NCBI GenBank assembly: GCA_903928115.1
Contig: CAIYPP010000082.1
Coordinates: 1-42,235, forward strand
Direction of reading: 5' to 3'
Length of the DNA stretch: 42,235 nt
DNA from: an uncultured Planctomycetota bacterium
GTDB taxonomy: Bacteria > Planctomycetota > UBA1135 > GCA-002686595
Position numbers and translations under genes: made by a program. Below the pieces are notes generated by a model, which was not told where the DNA came from, did not search any database, and was given only the letters and a program-made list of their open reading frames with translations. Below, piece after piece: positions 33,575 through 42,235 of this stretch; positions within the stretch are counted from its first letter, which is position 1, and each line of letters opens with the position of its first letter.

Positions 33575-35457
33575 GCGGACCACAGCCCCCCCCGCCGGAT
33601 CCCGCAGAGCGGGACTCGGAAGCTCTCGCTCGGACACGGGCGGAGCTGCAGCGCAACGTCAGTCTCCTGCTCTCGACGCAGCAGGAGCTGATCGACCTGC
33701 GTGATCGCCGGGATCGGGAGCACAAGGTCCTCGAAGGCATCGTGCGCTTCAGCGAGCGCGCGGGTCCGGCAGTCGATGAGCCGACATTCTGGGAGCGCGT
33801 CGTCGATGCGGCGGTGGAGACGTTCGACTGCGAGTCGTGCCTCGCGGTCTCGCTCGTGCAGGGCAAGCTGACCGTGCTGGCGGGGCGCGGTCCAAGACCT
33901 TCGACTCAGGAAGAGTGCAAGGCGCTCGCGAATCTGCTCAGCGAGTGCTCGAACTGGAAGACCTCGCTCATCGAAGGCGACGCGCTCCAGGCGCTGCGCT
34001 TCCAAGGCGGCGGCGTCGCGACCGTGATGCTCGCCACCATCGACGGGGACCTGCAGGGTGAGCTGCGCGCGCTGGTCGCTGCCGTCACCCAGCGGAAGAA
34101 GCCCTTCTTCCCGCGCTTTGACGCGCTCTCCGTGCCGGGACTGCGCATGTTCGCCAGCCACGTCAACGTCCTGCACGAGATGATGCTCTCGCGAACGCTG
34201 ATCGCGGACCAAGTTGCGGCGCTCGACCGCACGAACGCGGAGCTCCAGCAGCGCATGATCGAACAGCAGCGCGCCGCCGAGGAGCAGGACCGCCTGAGGG
34301 GCGAGCTCGCACAGGCCCGCCGTATGGAGTCGATCGGACGACTCGCAGGCGGCGTGGCGCACGACTTCAACAACATGCTGATGGTGATCTGCGGCAATAC
34401 CGAGCTGATGCAGCTCGACAGCTCGCTCGGTCCCCAGCATCAGCAGTCGCTCGCCGAAGTGCTCGCCGCGAGCCATCGGGCCCAAGCGCTGACGCAGCAG
34501 CTCCTGATGTTCAGCCGCAAGCAGGTGATCCGGCCCGCGCTGATCGACCTGAATCAACAGATCACCGAGTCGCTCAAGCTCTACCGACGCCTCATCGGCG
34601 AGGACATTCGGCTGGAGTTCGCGCCCTGCTCAGAGCCGACGCCTGCACTCGCCGACCGCCAGCAGTTCGACCAACTGCTCGGCAACCTGCTGCTCAATGC
34701 GCGAGACGCGGTCCACGCAGCGGAGCGCGGCAACGCGATGGAAGTGCAAGTCTCGACGCAGCTTGTGCGCACGGGAAGCCCCCTGTCCGGCGGCGCGGAG
34801 GCGATCCGCCTCGACGTGCGCGACAGCGGCATCGGGATGGACGAGACGACGCGCCAGAACATCTTCGAGCCCTTCTTCACCACGAAGGAAGTGGGCAAAG
34901 GCACGGGTCTCGGCCTCGCGACCGTGCTCGGCGTGATCCAACAGAACCACGGGCGAATCGAAGTCCAAAGCAAGCCCGGTCAGGGCTCGACCTTCTCGGT
35001 CTACTGGCCGCTGGCCTCGACTGCTACGACCGAGAGCGCCCCCGCCGCGCCATTGCAGCGCGCGCGGACCTCGAGCGGCGAGCATGTGCTGCTCGTGGAA
35101 GACGAAGATCAAGTGCGCAACTTCATGATCAAGGGCTTGGAGCACGAAGGGTTCGCCGTGACCGCGTGCCCGAGCGCCGACTGCGCGCTAGAAAAACTCG
35201 CCAAGTCCGCGATTCGACCGGACATTCTCGTCACGGACGTGGTCATGCCGCGCGTCAACGGAGGCCAACTCGCCGAGGCCGTGCGCCAGCGCTATCCCGG
35301 CCTGCCGGTCTTGTTCGTCTCGGGCTACACCGACGACATCATCGCGCAGCACGGCATCGTCCGCGACGGCGTCGCCCTGTTGGAAAAGCCCTTCAGCCCC
35401 AGTGTCCTCGCGCGCAAGGTGCGCGAGCTCATCGACGCGCGGGGCAAGCTGCCCTGA
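33571..35457 (+). CDS. soluble hybrid histidine kinase (GAF-like, HisKA, HATPase, receiver)
   Basis: The 628-residue kinase has no membrane segment. In order it carries a coiled coil (15-55), a GAF-like sensor region (about 60-205), a second coiled coil (215-255), a HisKA dimerisation domain with phospho-acceptor His265 in GGVAHDFNNML, an ATPase domain with LLGNLLLNARDAVH, DSGIGM and GKGTGLGLATVLG, and a C-terminal receiver with acceptor Asp near 557 in DILVTDVVMP. No DNA-binding domain or second response regulator gene is nearby, so the phosphate target is elsewhere or it acts through a phosphorelay. Its start lies in ATGA shared with the FIST gene. It ends 16 bp from the convergent aldo/keto reductase gene. 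Confidence 0.9.
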   Translation: MSGPQPPPPDPAERDSEALARTRAELQRNVSLLLSTQQELIDLRDRRDREHKVLEGIVRFSERAGPAVDEPTFWERVVDAAVETFDCESCLAVSLVQGKLTVLAGRGPRPSTQEECKALANLLSECSNWKTSLIEGDALQALRFQGGGVATVMLATIDGDLQGELRALVAAVTQRKKPFFPRFDALSVPGLRMFASHVNVLHEMMLSRTLIADQVAALDRTNAELQQRMIEQQRAAEEQDRLRGELAQARRMESIGRLAGGVAHDFNNMLMVICGNTELMQLDSSLGPQHQQSLAEVLAASHRAQALTQQLLMFSRKQVIRPALIDLNQQITESLKLYRRLIGEDIRLEFAPCSEPTPALADRQQFDQLLGNLLLNARDAVHAAERGNAMEVQVSTQLVRTGSPLSGGAEAIRLDVRDSGIGMDETTRQNIFEPFFTTKEVGKGTGLGLATVLGVIQQNHGRIEVQSKPGQGSTFSVYWPLASTATTESAPAAPLQRARTSSGEHVLLVEDEDQVRNFMIKGLEHEGFAVTACPSADCALEKLAKSAIRPDILVTDVVMPRVNGGQLAEAVRQRYPGLPVLFVSGYTDDIIAQHGIVRDGVALLEKPFSPSVLARKVRELIDARGKLP

Positions 35458-35473
35458 AGCGCCGCAGCGCTGC

Positions 35474-36502
35474 TCAGGTCTGTCCGATCCAGCTGGGCTC
35501 GGCGACCGCCTTCCAACGCGCACGGATCGCGTCGTTCTGCGCGCGCGAGAGCGGCCCAGCGGCGAGCAACGCCGCATTCTGCGCCCAGCGCTCGGGCTTC
35601 GTGGTGCCGACGATGAGCACATGCACGCCGGCCTGCATCGCGGCGAAGCGCAGCGCGACTCCCGCGGCACCGTCGGGGCCCGTGTCAGCGCGGCGCTCGC
35701 CCGTCGCGAAGTCGAACGCGAGCTTCTGCAGTCGATTCCAGTACTCGACGTGATAGCCGTTCGAGGGCGTGCTGTCGTAGCGCCACGCTGCGTTCGCGAT
35801 CGGTCGCTTCGCAATGACGCCCATGCCGCGCTCGCGAGCGAGCGGGAGAGTGAACTCGATGCACTCCTGATCGCAGATGTTCACGGAAGTCTCGAGTGCG
35901 TCGAAGCGACTCGACTCGATTGCCCAGCGCGCCGCCTGCGAGTCGCCGCTGTAACCGATGTAGCGCGTCTTGCCTTGGCGCTTCGCATCTTCGAGCCCCG
36001 CGATGCACTCCCCCTTCTTCAGCTCGTCCAGCGAGCAGGAGTGCAGGAGCACGAGATCCACCGCGTCCGTACGCAGGCGCCGCAGGCTGCGCTCGATCGA
36101 CTGCACCACGCCCTTGCGCGACCAATCGGGCCCCTGCGCGGGCGGCTCCGAGGTATGTCCGCACTTCGTGAACAGATAGAAGTCCTTGCGACGCTGCGCG
36201 ATCGCAGCTCCGATCAGTAGTTCGGACTCGCGATAGCACTCCGCGGTGTCGATCGCGTTGAGCCCCGCGTCGAGTGCCGAGTTGAGCAGGCGGTTCACCG
36301 TCTCTGCGCTCGCTTGCTCGTAGCCGATCTCGGCGCCACCGAAGCCGAGCAACGCGACGTCCATGTCGGTGCGCCCAAAGCGCCGTCGCTCGATGCCGTC
36401 GGCTCGGGGCTGACGCGACATGCAGGAGGGCAAGGACATCAGCGCAGCGGAAGCAGCGGATACCTGCAGAAATTCACGGCGTGACACGGAGAGTGGCTGC
36501 AT
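35474..36502 (-). CDS. Tat-exported aldo/keto reductase
   Basis: The 342-residue protein starts with a twin-arginine signal (SRREFLQVSAASAALMSLPS) followed by Cys, so it may also be lipid-anchored. The rest is an aldo/keto reductase barrel: RRFGRTDMDVALLGFGGAEI, the active-site Asp/Tyr in NAIDTAECYRESE, Lys in FYLFTKCGH, and the late nucleotide-binding segment VGTTKPERWAQN. Such enzymes reduce carbonyls with NADPH; Tat export implies that cofactor is loaded before export. It lies 81 bp downstream of korB on the same strand. TATCCT (36515-36510) 7 nt before its ATG suggests it also has its own promoter. Confidence 0.85.
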   Translation of the reverse strand: MQPLSVSRREFLQVSAASAALMSLPSCMSRQPRADGIERRRFGRTDMDVALLGFGGAEIGYEQASAETVNRLLNSALDAGLNAIDTAECYRESELLIGAAIAQRRKDFYLFTKCGHTSEPPAQGPDWSRKGVVQSIERSLRRLRTDAVDLVLLHSCSLDELKKGECIAGLEDAKRQGKTRYIGYSGDSQAARWAIESSRFDALETSVNICDQECIEFTLPLARERGMGVIAKRPIANAAWRYDSTPSNGYHVEYWNRLQKLAFDFATGERRADTGPDGAAGVALRFAAMQAGVHVLIVGTTKPERWAQNAALLAAGPLSRAQNDAIRARWKAVAEPSWIGQT

Positions 36503-36509
36503 GAGGCGC

Positions 36510-36515
36510 AGGATA
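36510..36515 (-). promoter_or_regulatory. -10-like box before the aldo/keto reductase
   Basis: On the minus strand TATCCT lies 7 nt before the ATG at 36502, the same hexamer as that 6 nt before the P450 gene. A -35 box is not evident and there is no Shine-Dalgarno. Confidence 0.4.
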
Positions 36516-36583
36516 GCCCGCAGCCCCGCTCTCGCAGAAGGCCGCCGCGGAACGCCTTGAACGACGACTCGTGACGTCGCGAC

Positions 36584-37582
<999 letters not shown>

Positions 37583-37584
37583 GT

Positions 37585-39438
37585 TCACTGCTCCAGAATC
37601 GCAAGGATCTTGCGGGTGAGTTCCGACGTGCGGAACGGCTGCCCCTGAACTTTGGTGTACGACAGGAAGTTGTGCTGCGTGTACTCGCTGCGCAGCAGGC
37701 GCACGAGCTGGCCGAGGTTCATCTCGGGCACGAGCACCGCGCGGAAGTTCGCGAAGATCTCATCGAGCCCGTTGGGAAGCGGCCAGATGTGGCGCAGGTG
37801 CAGCGCCGACACCGCGCGGCCCTGCTTGCGCAGCTCTTCGACCGCGCTGCGAATCGCGCCGAACGTCGAGCCCCAGCCAAGCACGAGCAGCTCGCCGCGC
37901 TCGTCGCCGAAGACCTCGGGCGTCGGAATCGAGTCGCGGACGCCCTGCACCTTCTGCGCGCGCAACTTGCACATCAGCTCGTGGTTTTCAGGTTCGTACG
38001 AGATGTGGCCCGTCAGGTTCGCGCGCTCGATGCCGCCGATGCGGTGCTCCAAGGCTGGCGTGCCCGGCCGCGCCCAGGGACGCGCGAGCCGCTCGTTGCG
38101 CGAAAACGGCAAGAAACCGCCCTCGGGCGCGCGCTCAAGGAACTTCGCCGGGAATGGCGTGAGCTCCGACAGCTCCGGGACGCGCCACGGCTCCGCTCCG
38201 TTCGCGATCGATCCATCGGTCAGGAGGATCACCGGCGTCATGTACTGCACCGCGATGCGGCACGCCTCGACGGCGCACTCGAAGGCATCCGCGGGGCTCG
38301 ACGCCGCGAGCACCGGGATCGGTGCTTCGCCGTTGCGCCCGAAGAGCGCTTGCAACAGGTCCGCTTGCTCGGTTTTCGTCGGCAGCCCGGTCGAAGGCCC
38401 GCCCCGCTGCACGTTGACGATCACGAGCGGAAGCTCGGTGCCCACCGCGAGACCAAGTGCCTCCGTCTTGAGCGCCATGCCCGGCCCCGACGTCGTCGTG
38501 ATGCCGAGGCAACCCGCGTACGAAGCGCCGAGCGCGGAGCAGATCGCGGCGATCTCGTCCTCCGCTTGGAATGTGAGAACACCGTGCTCCTTGTAGCCCG
38601 CCAGCGCTTCGAGGATGCCCGACGCGGGCGTGATCGGATACGAGCCGAGGAAGATCTGGAGCCCCGCGAGCTGCGCGCCTGCGACCAACCCCATCGCCGT
38701 CGCGTCATTGCCCATCACGTTGCGATAGGTGCCTTTCGGCAAGCTCTTGCAGGGCAGCACCTCGTAGCGACCGTGAAAGAACTCGTGGATGTCGCCGGCG
38801 TTGTAGCCCGCCTGCATCGCGAGCTTGTTCGCCTCGGCGAGCTCGGGCCGCTTGGCGAACTTCTCCTCGAGCCACTTGAGCGTCGTGTCGAGCGGTCGGC
38901 TGTAGAGCCAATACATCAGCCCGAGCGTGTAGAAGTTCTTGCACCGTTGAACCTCCTTCGCGGAGAGGCCCGTGCTCGCCAGCGCCTCGGCGACGCGCTT
39001 GTTGATGTCGATCTCCAGAACGCGATAGCCCTTGAGAGACCCGTCGAGCAGCGGATTGCGCTCGAGCGCCGCTTTCTTGAGATCCGCATCGGTGAACTGG
39101 CCGGTGTTGACCACGACGATGCCGCCGGCCCGCAGATCCTTGAGGTTCACGACGAGCGCGGCAGGGTTCATCGCGACGAGAACGTCGGGCTGATCGCCCG
39201 GCGTGTGGATGTCCGACGAGCTGAAGCGCACTTGAAAGCCCGACACGCCGGGGCGAGTGCCCGCGGGCGCGCGAATCTCCGACGGGTAGTCTGGGAACGT
39301 CGCGAGGTCGTTGCCGATGACCGCCGCCGTGTGCGTGAACTGATTGCCCGTGATCTGCATGCCGTCGCCCGAGTCGCCGGCGAAGCGGATCACGACACTC
39401 TCGAAAGGTTGGACGTCGGGCTCGTGCGTCTGGCTCAT
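37585..39438 (-). CDS. korA: 2-oxoacid:ferredoxin oxidoreductase, fused gamma-alpha subunit
   Basis: The 617-residue protein begins with the gamma domain (VIRFAGDSGDGMQITGNQFT, about 10-200) and continues with the alpha domain (MGNDATAMGLVAGAQLAGLQ, GSYPITPASGILEALA, TFQAEDEIAAICSALGASYAG-like segment, TTTSGPGMALKTEALGLAV). This fused gamma-alpha plan is that of two-subunit KorAB enzymes. The start at 39438 is set by GGAGAT 6 nt upstream; a longer frame to 39480 is rejected. It is immediately followed by korB and divergent from the FIST gene at 39633. Confidence 0.93.
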   Translation of the reverse strand: MSQTHEPDVQPFESVVIRFAGDSGDGMQITGNQFTHTAAVIGNDLATFPDYPSEIRAPAGTRPGVSGFQVRFSSSDIHTPGDQPDVLVAMNPAALVVNLKDLRAGGIVVVNTGQFTDADLKKAALERNPLLDGSLKGYRVLEIDINKRVAEALASTGLSAKEVQRCKNFYTLGLMYWLYSRPLDTTLKWLEEKFAKRPELAEANKLAMQAGYNAGDIHEFFHGRYEVLPCKSLPKGTYRNVMGNDATAMGLVAGAQLAGLQIFLGSYPITPASGILEALAGYKEHGVLTFQAEDEIAAICSALGASYAGCLGITTTSGPGMALKTEALGLAVGTELPLVIVNVQRGGPSTGLPTKTEQADLLQALFGRNGEAPIPVLAASSPADAFECAVEACRIAVQYMTPVILLTDGSIANGAEPWRVPELSELTPFPAKFLERAPEGGFLPFSRNERLARPWARPGTPALEHRIGGIERANLTGHISYEPENHELMCKLRAQKVQGVRDSIPTPEVFGDERGELLVLGWGSTFGAIRSAVEELRKQGRAVSALHLRHIWPLPNGLDEIFANFRAVLVPEMNLGQLVRLLRSEYTQHNFLSYTKVQGQPFRTSELTRKILAILEQ

Positions 39439-39602
39439 AGGGATCTCCGTCGGCGGAAACGACCGAAACGTGAAGCACACGGTGCGGACGATCTCCCGCC
39501 GAAGTCGATGCTAGGCGCGGGGCGCAGACGCGGAACGCGCCCTCGTGCGTAGAGCGCCCCGCACAACCTCCACCCTGCGGCTACCCCACAGTGCGCAGTC
39601 GC

Positions 39603-39608
39603 TAGACT
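39603..39608 (+). promoter_or_regulatory. -10-like box before the second FIST gene
   Basis: TAGACT lies 24 nt before the ATG at 39633, which would give a leader of about 18 nt without a Shine-Dalgarno. It is the same hexamer as at 30216. Confidence 0.35.
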
Positions 39609-39632
39609 GTGCGGCTCGCACGGTCCCGACTC

Positions 39633-40844
39633 ATGCACTCGACACCCCGCTTCGCCGCCGCCCTCTCGACCGACCCGCAGTCCGCACGCGCGGAAGAGCA
39701 GGTCCTCGCGAGCGTGCGCGAGCAGCTCCGAGGAACGAAGCCGGACCTCTGCGTCCTCTTCGTCTCCCATCATCACGGAGGCGCGCTCGAAGAGCTTGGA
39801 CAGCGTCTCGTGCGCGCCACCGGTGCATCGGTGCTGCTCGGCTGCACGGGCGAGAGCATCATCGGGAGCGACCGCGAGGTGGAGCGCGAGCCCGCACTGA
39901 GCCTCTGGTGCGCGGCGCTGCCGGACGTCCGCCTCAAGACGTTCGCGTCGACGGCGCGTCCGACGGTCGAGGGAGGCATCGCCTTCAGCGCCTTCCCCAG
40001 CGCGGAGGACACAAGCCGCGCCGCGATCCTCCTGCTGGCCGAGCCTTACTCGTTCCCCGCCGACGCGTACCTGCGCGCTCTTGCGGAGAAATTGCCCGGC
40101 GTGCCCGTCTTCGGCGGGATGGCGAGCGGCGGCATGGGGCCCGGACAGAACTTGCTGTTCACGGAAGACGGACTCGTCGCGCAGGGCGCCGTCGGAGTCG
40201 TGCTCGAAGGCGCGATCGAAGTGCGCACGGTGGTGAGCCAAGGCTGTCGCCCCGTGGGGCGACCGTGGGTCGTGACCCAGTGCAACGACAACCTGCTGCA
40301 GAAGCTCGGAGGTCGTCCGGCGCTCGAGGTCCTCAAGGAGACGCTCGCCGCGCTCAGCGACGAAGAACGCGCACTGTTTCAGCGCGGTCCGTTCATCGGG
40401 CTCGCGATCGACGCGAGCCGCAGCCAGTTCACGCGAGGAGACTTCCTCGTCCGCAACCTGCTCGGTGTTTCGCGCGAGCAGAATGCGGTCGCGGTAAGCG
40501 ATGTCGTGCGCCGGGGACAAACCGTGCAATTCCTCGTGCGGGACGCAGCGAGTGCCGGCGAGGATCTCGAGCAGCTCATGCTGACGCAGGGAGGCGGAGC
40601 GCTCACAGAGAGCGAAGAGCCCGGCTCGGTCGGAGCGCTCCTCTTCACGTGCAACGGCCGTGGGCGCCGCATGTTCGATGCGCCCAACCACGACGTCGAC
40701 TGCGTGAGGCGCTCGCTCGTTCGCGCGGTTCCGATCGCAGGTTTTTTTGCGCAGGGAGAGCTCGGCCCGGTCGGCGGCCGCAACTTCCTGCACGGCTACA
40801 CGGCGAGCGTCGCGGTGTTCCGCGCGCGTGCGAAGGAGAGCTGA
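39633..40844 (+). CDS. FIST-domain protein (second copy)
   Basis: The 403-residue cytoplasmic protein has FIST landmarks: DLCVLFVSHHHGGALEELGQ, LLGCTGESIIGSDRE, PVFGGMASGGMGPGQN, and in the C-terminal domain GRPALEVLKETLAALSDEER, GSVGALLFTCNGRGRRMF and IAGFFAQGELGPVGGRNFL. It is only distantly similar to the FIST protein at 32375. The last motif, FCNGRG-like with GFFAQGE(L/I)GP, is typical of the FIST_C domain. No kinase is adjacent; a membrane-anchored rhodanese follows after one base, so the pair is probably cotranscribed. Ligand and output are unknown. Confidence 0.85.
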   Translation: MHSTPRFAAALSTDPQSARAEEQVLASVREQLRGTKPDLCVLFVSHHHGGALEELGQRLVRATGASVLLGCTGESIIGSDREVEREPALSLWCAALPDVRLKTFASTARPTVEGGIAFSAFPSAEDTSRAAILLLAEPYSFPADAYLRALAEKLPGVPVFGGMASGGMGPGQNLLFTEDGLVAQGAVGVVLEGAIEVRTVVSQGCRPVGRPWVVTQCNDNLLQKLGGRPALEVLKETLAALSDEERALFQRGPFIGLAIDASRSQFTRGDFLVRNLLGVSREQNAVAVSDVVRRGQTVQFLVRDAASAGEDLEQLMLTQGGGALTESEEPGSVGALLFTCNGRGRRMFDAPNHDVDCVRRSLVRAVPIAGFFAQGELGPVGGRNFLHGYTASVAVFRARAKES

Positions 40845-40845
40845 A

Positions 40846-41385
40846 ATGGACATGGTGGCAGTCGGGATCGGTGGTGGTGCGCTGCTCGTGGCGCTCGCGG
40901 CGTGGATGAAGGCAGGTGCGTGGAAAGCGCGCGTCGAAGAGCTCGAGCGCGAGCTCCGACGGCGCACGGACAGCAGTGCCGAGGAAGTTCGCAACGAGCT
41001 GCGCGTCGTGCGCGAGCTGCTCGCCGTGGTCGCGGAGGGCGGTCGGCTGTCGCGCGATCAGGTCCTCGAAGGACGCCTGTGGGCCGACGTGGACGGAAAG
41101 CAGGGCCTCGCGCTCATCGAGCGCGGCGCACGCGTGCTCGACGTGCGGACGAGTGGTGAGACAGCCGGGGGTGTGATCCCCGGCGCGCTCCTGATCCCCG
41201 TCGATCAGCTCGAAGCTCGCCTGCGTGAGGTTCCGAAAGACGGCAAGCCACTGCTCGTGTGCTGCGCGGGCGGCGCGCGCTCCGCAGCGGCGTGCGAGTT
41301 CCTCTCGCAGCAAGGCTACAGCGGACTGCACAACCTCGAGGGCGGCATGAACTCGTGGTCGGGCCCGCGCGTGCGGCCGAGCTGA
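40846..41385 (+). CDS. membrane-anchored rhodanese-like sulfurtransferase
   Basis: The 179-residue protein has an N-terminal transmembrane helix (about residues 4-20), a coiled-coil stretch (25-65) and a C-terminal rhodanese domain (about 85-173). The active-site loop is VCCAGGARS, with Cys140 as the expected persulfide carrier in CxxGxRS, followed by the typical NLEGGMNSW. Rhodaneses move sulfane sulfur between thiols and acceptors. The start at 40846 has AAGGAG (40832-40837) 8 nt upstream, inside the end of the FIST gene. The acylase gene starts 10 bp after its stop. Confidence 0.88.
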   Translation: MDMVAVGIGGGALLVALAAWMKAGAWKARVEELERELRRRTDSSAEEVRNELRVVRELLAVVAEGGRLSRDQVLEGRLWADVDGKQGLALIERGARVLDVRTSGETAGGVIPGALLIPVDQLEARLREVPKDGKPLLVCCAGGARSAAACEFLSQQGYSGLHNLEGGMNSWSGPRVRPS

Positions 41386-41395
41386 GGCGGCGCGG

Positions 41396-42235
41396 ATGCG
41401 GCTCCTCTCGCGCGTCCTCCGCTGGCTCGCGGCCCTCCTCGCGCTCGTCGTCGTAGGCATCGGTGTCGCGTTCTTGTGGTGGAGAGAGCACGGACGGCCC
41501 CAACGCGACGGCCGCGCTGTGATCGCGACGCTCGCGAGCAGCGTGTCCGTGCGCTTCGACGATGCGGCAGTCCCCCACGTGAGCGCAGCGACGCTCGCGG
41601 ACGCCGCGCGCGCGCTCGGCTGGCTGCACGCGAACGAGCGCATGGGCCAAATGGAGCTGCAGCGGCGCTACGCCGCGGGAAGACTTGCAGAGATCGTCGG
41701 TCCCGATGCGCTGCCGTCCGACCGCCGCATGCGACAGCTCGGGATCGCGCGCGCGGCTCGCGCGAACTTCGAGGCCTGTTCGCAGACATCGCGCGACCTG
41801 CTCACAGCCTACACGCAGGGAGTGAACGCGTGGCTCGATGCGAAGCGCGACGATCTTCCTCCGGATCTCGTGCTGCTGCGTTGCTCGCCGGAACCGTGGC
41901 GAGAGACGGATAGTCTCGGCATCCAGCTGCTGATGGCCCAAATGCTCTCGTTCGGCGAGTGGCGCGAACGGGCGCGCATGCGCTGGCTCAGCGCGCTCGG
42001 CCTCGAGCGCACGCGCGAGCTGATGGGCATGCCGACGCTCGCGGTCGATGATGCGATCCTCGCGCTCGCCGGTCGGAATCAATCCGAGCCCGCGCCTGCG
42101 GAGAAGCCCTCGAACGGGAGCAACAACTGGGCCGTCGCCGGCGAGCGCAGCGAGACGGGCAGCGCGCTCGTCGCCAACGACCCCCACCTCGCGCTCGACC
42201 TCCCGTCGCTGTGGTACCAAGCCCAAATTCGCTGC
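41396..42235 (+). CDS. penicillin acylase family protein, 5' part (runs off the window)
   Basis: 280 codons are open to the window edge. A membrane anchor or signal (WLAALLALVVVGIGVAFLWW) is followed by the alpha-chain region (VPHVSAATLADAARALGWLH, ANERMGQMELQRRYAAGRLA, EIVG). The processing site SNNWAVAGERSETGSALVAN begins at Ser242, the expected N-terminal nucleophile of the beta chain after self-cleavage, followed by DPHL. Family members are exported Ntn-hydrolases that cleave amide bonds, including acyl-homoserine lactones and beta-lactam side chains; the substrate here is not predictable. The spacing to the rhodanese gene (10 bp) suggests one operon. Confidence 0.88.
   Translation, partial: MRLLSRVLRWLAALLALVVVGIGVAFLWWREHGRPQRDGRAVIATLASSVSVRFDDAAVPHVSAATLADAARALGWLHANERMGQMELQRRYAAGRLAEIVGPDALPSDRRMRQLGIARAARANFEACSQTSRDLLTAYTQGVNAWLDAKRDDLPPDLVLLRCSPEPWRETDSLGIQLLMAQMLSFGEWRERARMRWLSALGLERTRELMGMPTLAVDDAILALAGRNQSEPAPAEKPSNGSNNWAVAGERSETGSALVANDPHLALDLPSLWYQAQIRC

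Overview
The window is high-GC bacterial DNA that most resembles a member of the Planctomycetota. Three things point there. An ECF sigma factor lies divergent to a very large Ser/Thr kinase with a WD40-like propeller. There are several large secreted proteins carrying the 'DCN-NG-(x)-DA-DI-(x)-G ... DGVPDEC' calcium-repeat signature. Many genes lack a Shine-Dalgarno sequence. No rRNA, tRNA or CRISPR was found, so the taxonomic call is an inference from gene content.

Layout. Bases 1-190 hold a run of inverted repeats ending in a terminator. They are followed by a small lipoprotein gene (284-664), a secreted two-repeat P-domain-like protein (935-2575), the helicase hrpB on the minus strand (2588-5116) and a GT39-type membrane glycosyltransferase (5214-6884). 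At 6897-10467 is a tightly overlapping three-gene unit: NHL-repeat protein, small YtkA-like lipoprotein, di-heme cytochrome c peroxidase. A secreted beta-helix protein is convergent with it (10458-11921). The ECF sigma / Ser-Thr kinase pair occupies 12027-16342, followed by a 72-residue secreted peptide that is essentially one calcium-repeat motif, and a cytochrome P450 (16661-17884).

Bases 17885-21012 are an accessory island sitting exactly at the P450 stop codon. Two decayed IS91-family transposase fragments in the same orientation bracket a probably 5'-truncated HNH endonuclease gene and a multi-pass membrane protein gene of lower GC content. The last 20 bp of the P450 gene are repeated at the far edge of the island.

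Bases 21220-29269 are a run of secreted-protein genes: two paralogues with a repeated 'DDLDAL' module, a lipoprotein with two FGE-like domains that both lack the first catalytic cysteine, and an FG-GAP/VCBS protein. The paralogues, the VCBS protein and the P-domain protein at 935 end in what looks like the same C-terminal domain.

The remainder is more metabolic and signalling: ilvE, a small beta-rich protein, a second GT39-type enzyme, a FIST-domain sensor translationally coupled to a hybrid histidine kinase, a Tat-exported aldo/keto reductase, a 2-oxoacid:ferredoxin oxidoreductase pair (korA/korB), a second FIST protein followed by a membrane-anchored rhodanese, and the 5' part of a penicillin-acylase-family gene that runs off the window.

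The features most likely to be new are the secreted family sharing a C-terminal domain with its stand-alone calcium-motif peptide, the two separate FIST modules, and the apparent split between genes with a -10 box against the start codon (leaderless) and secreted-protein genes with a strong Shine-Dalgarno.
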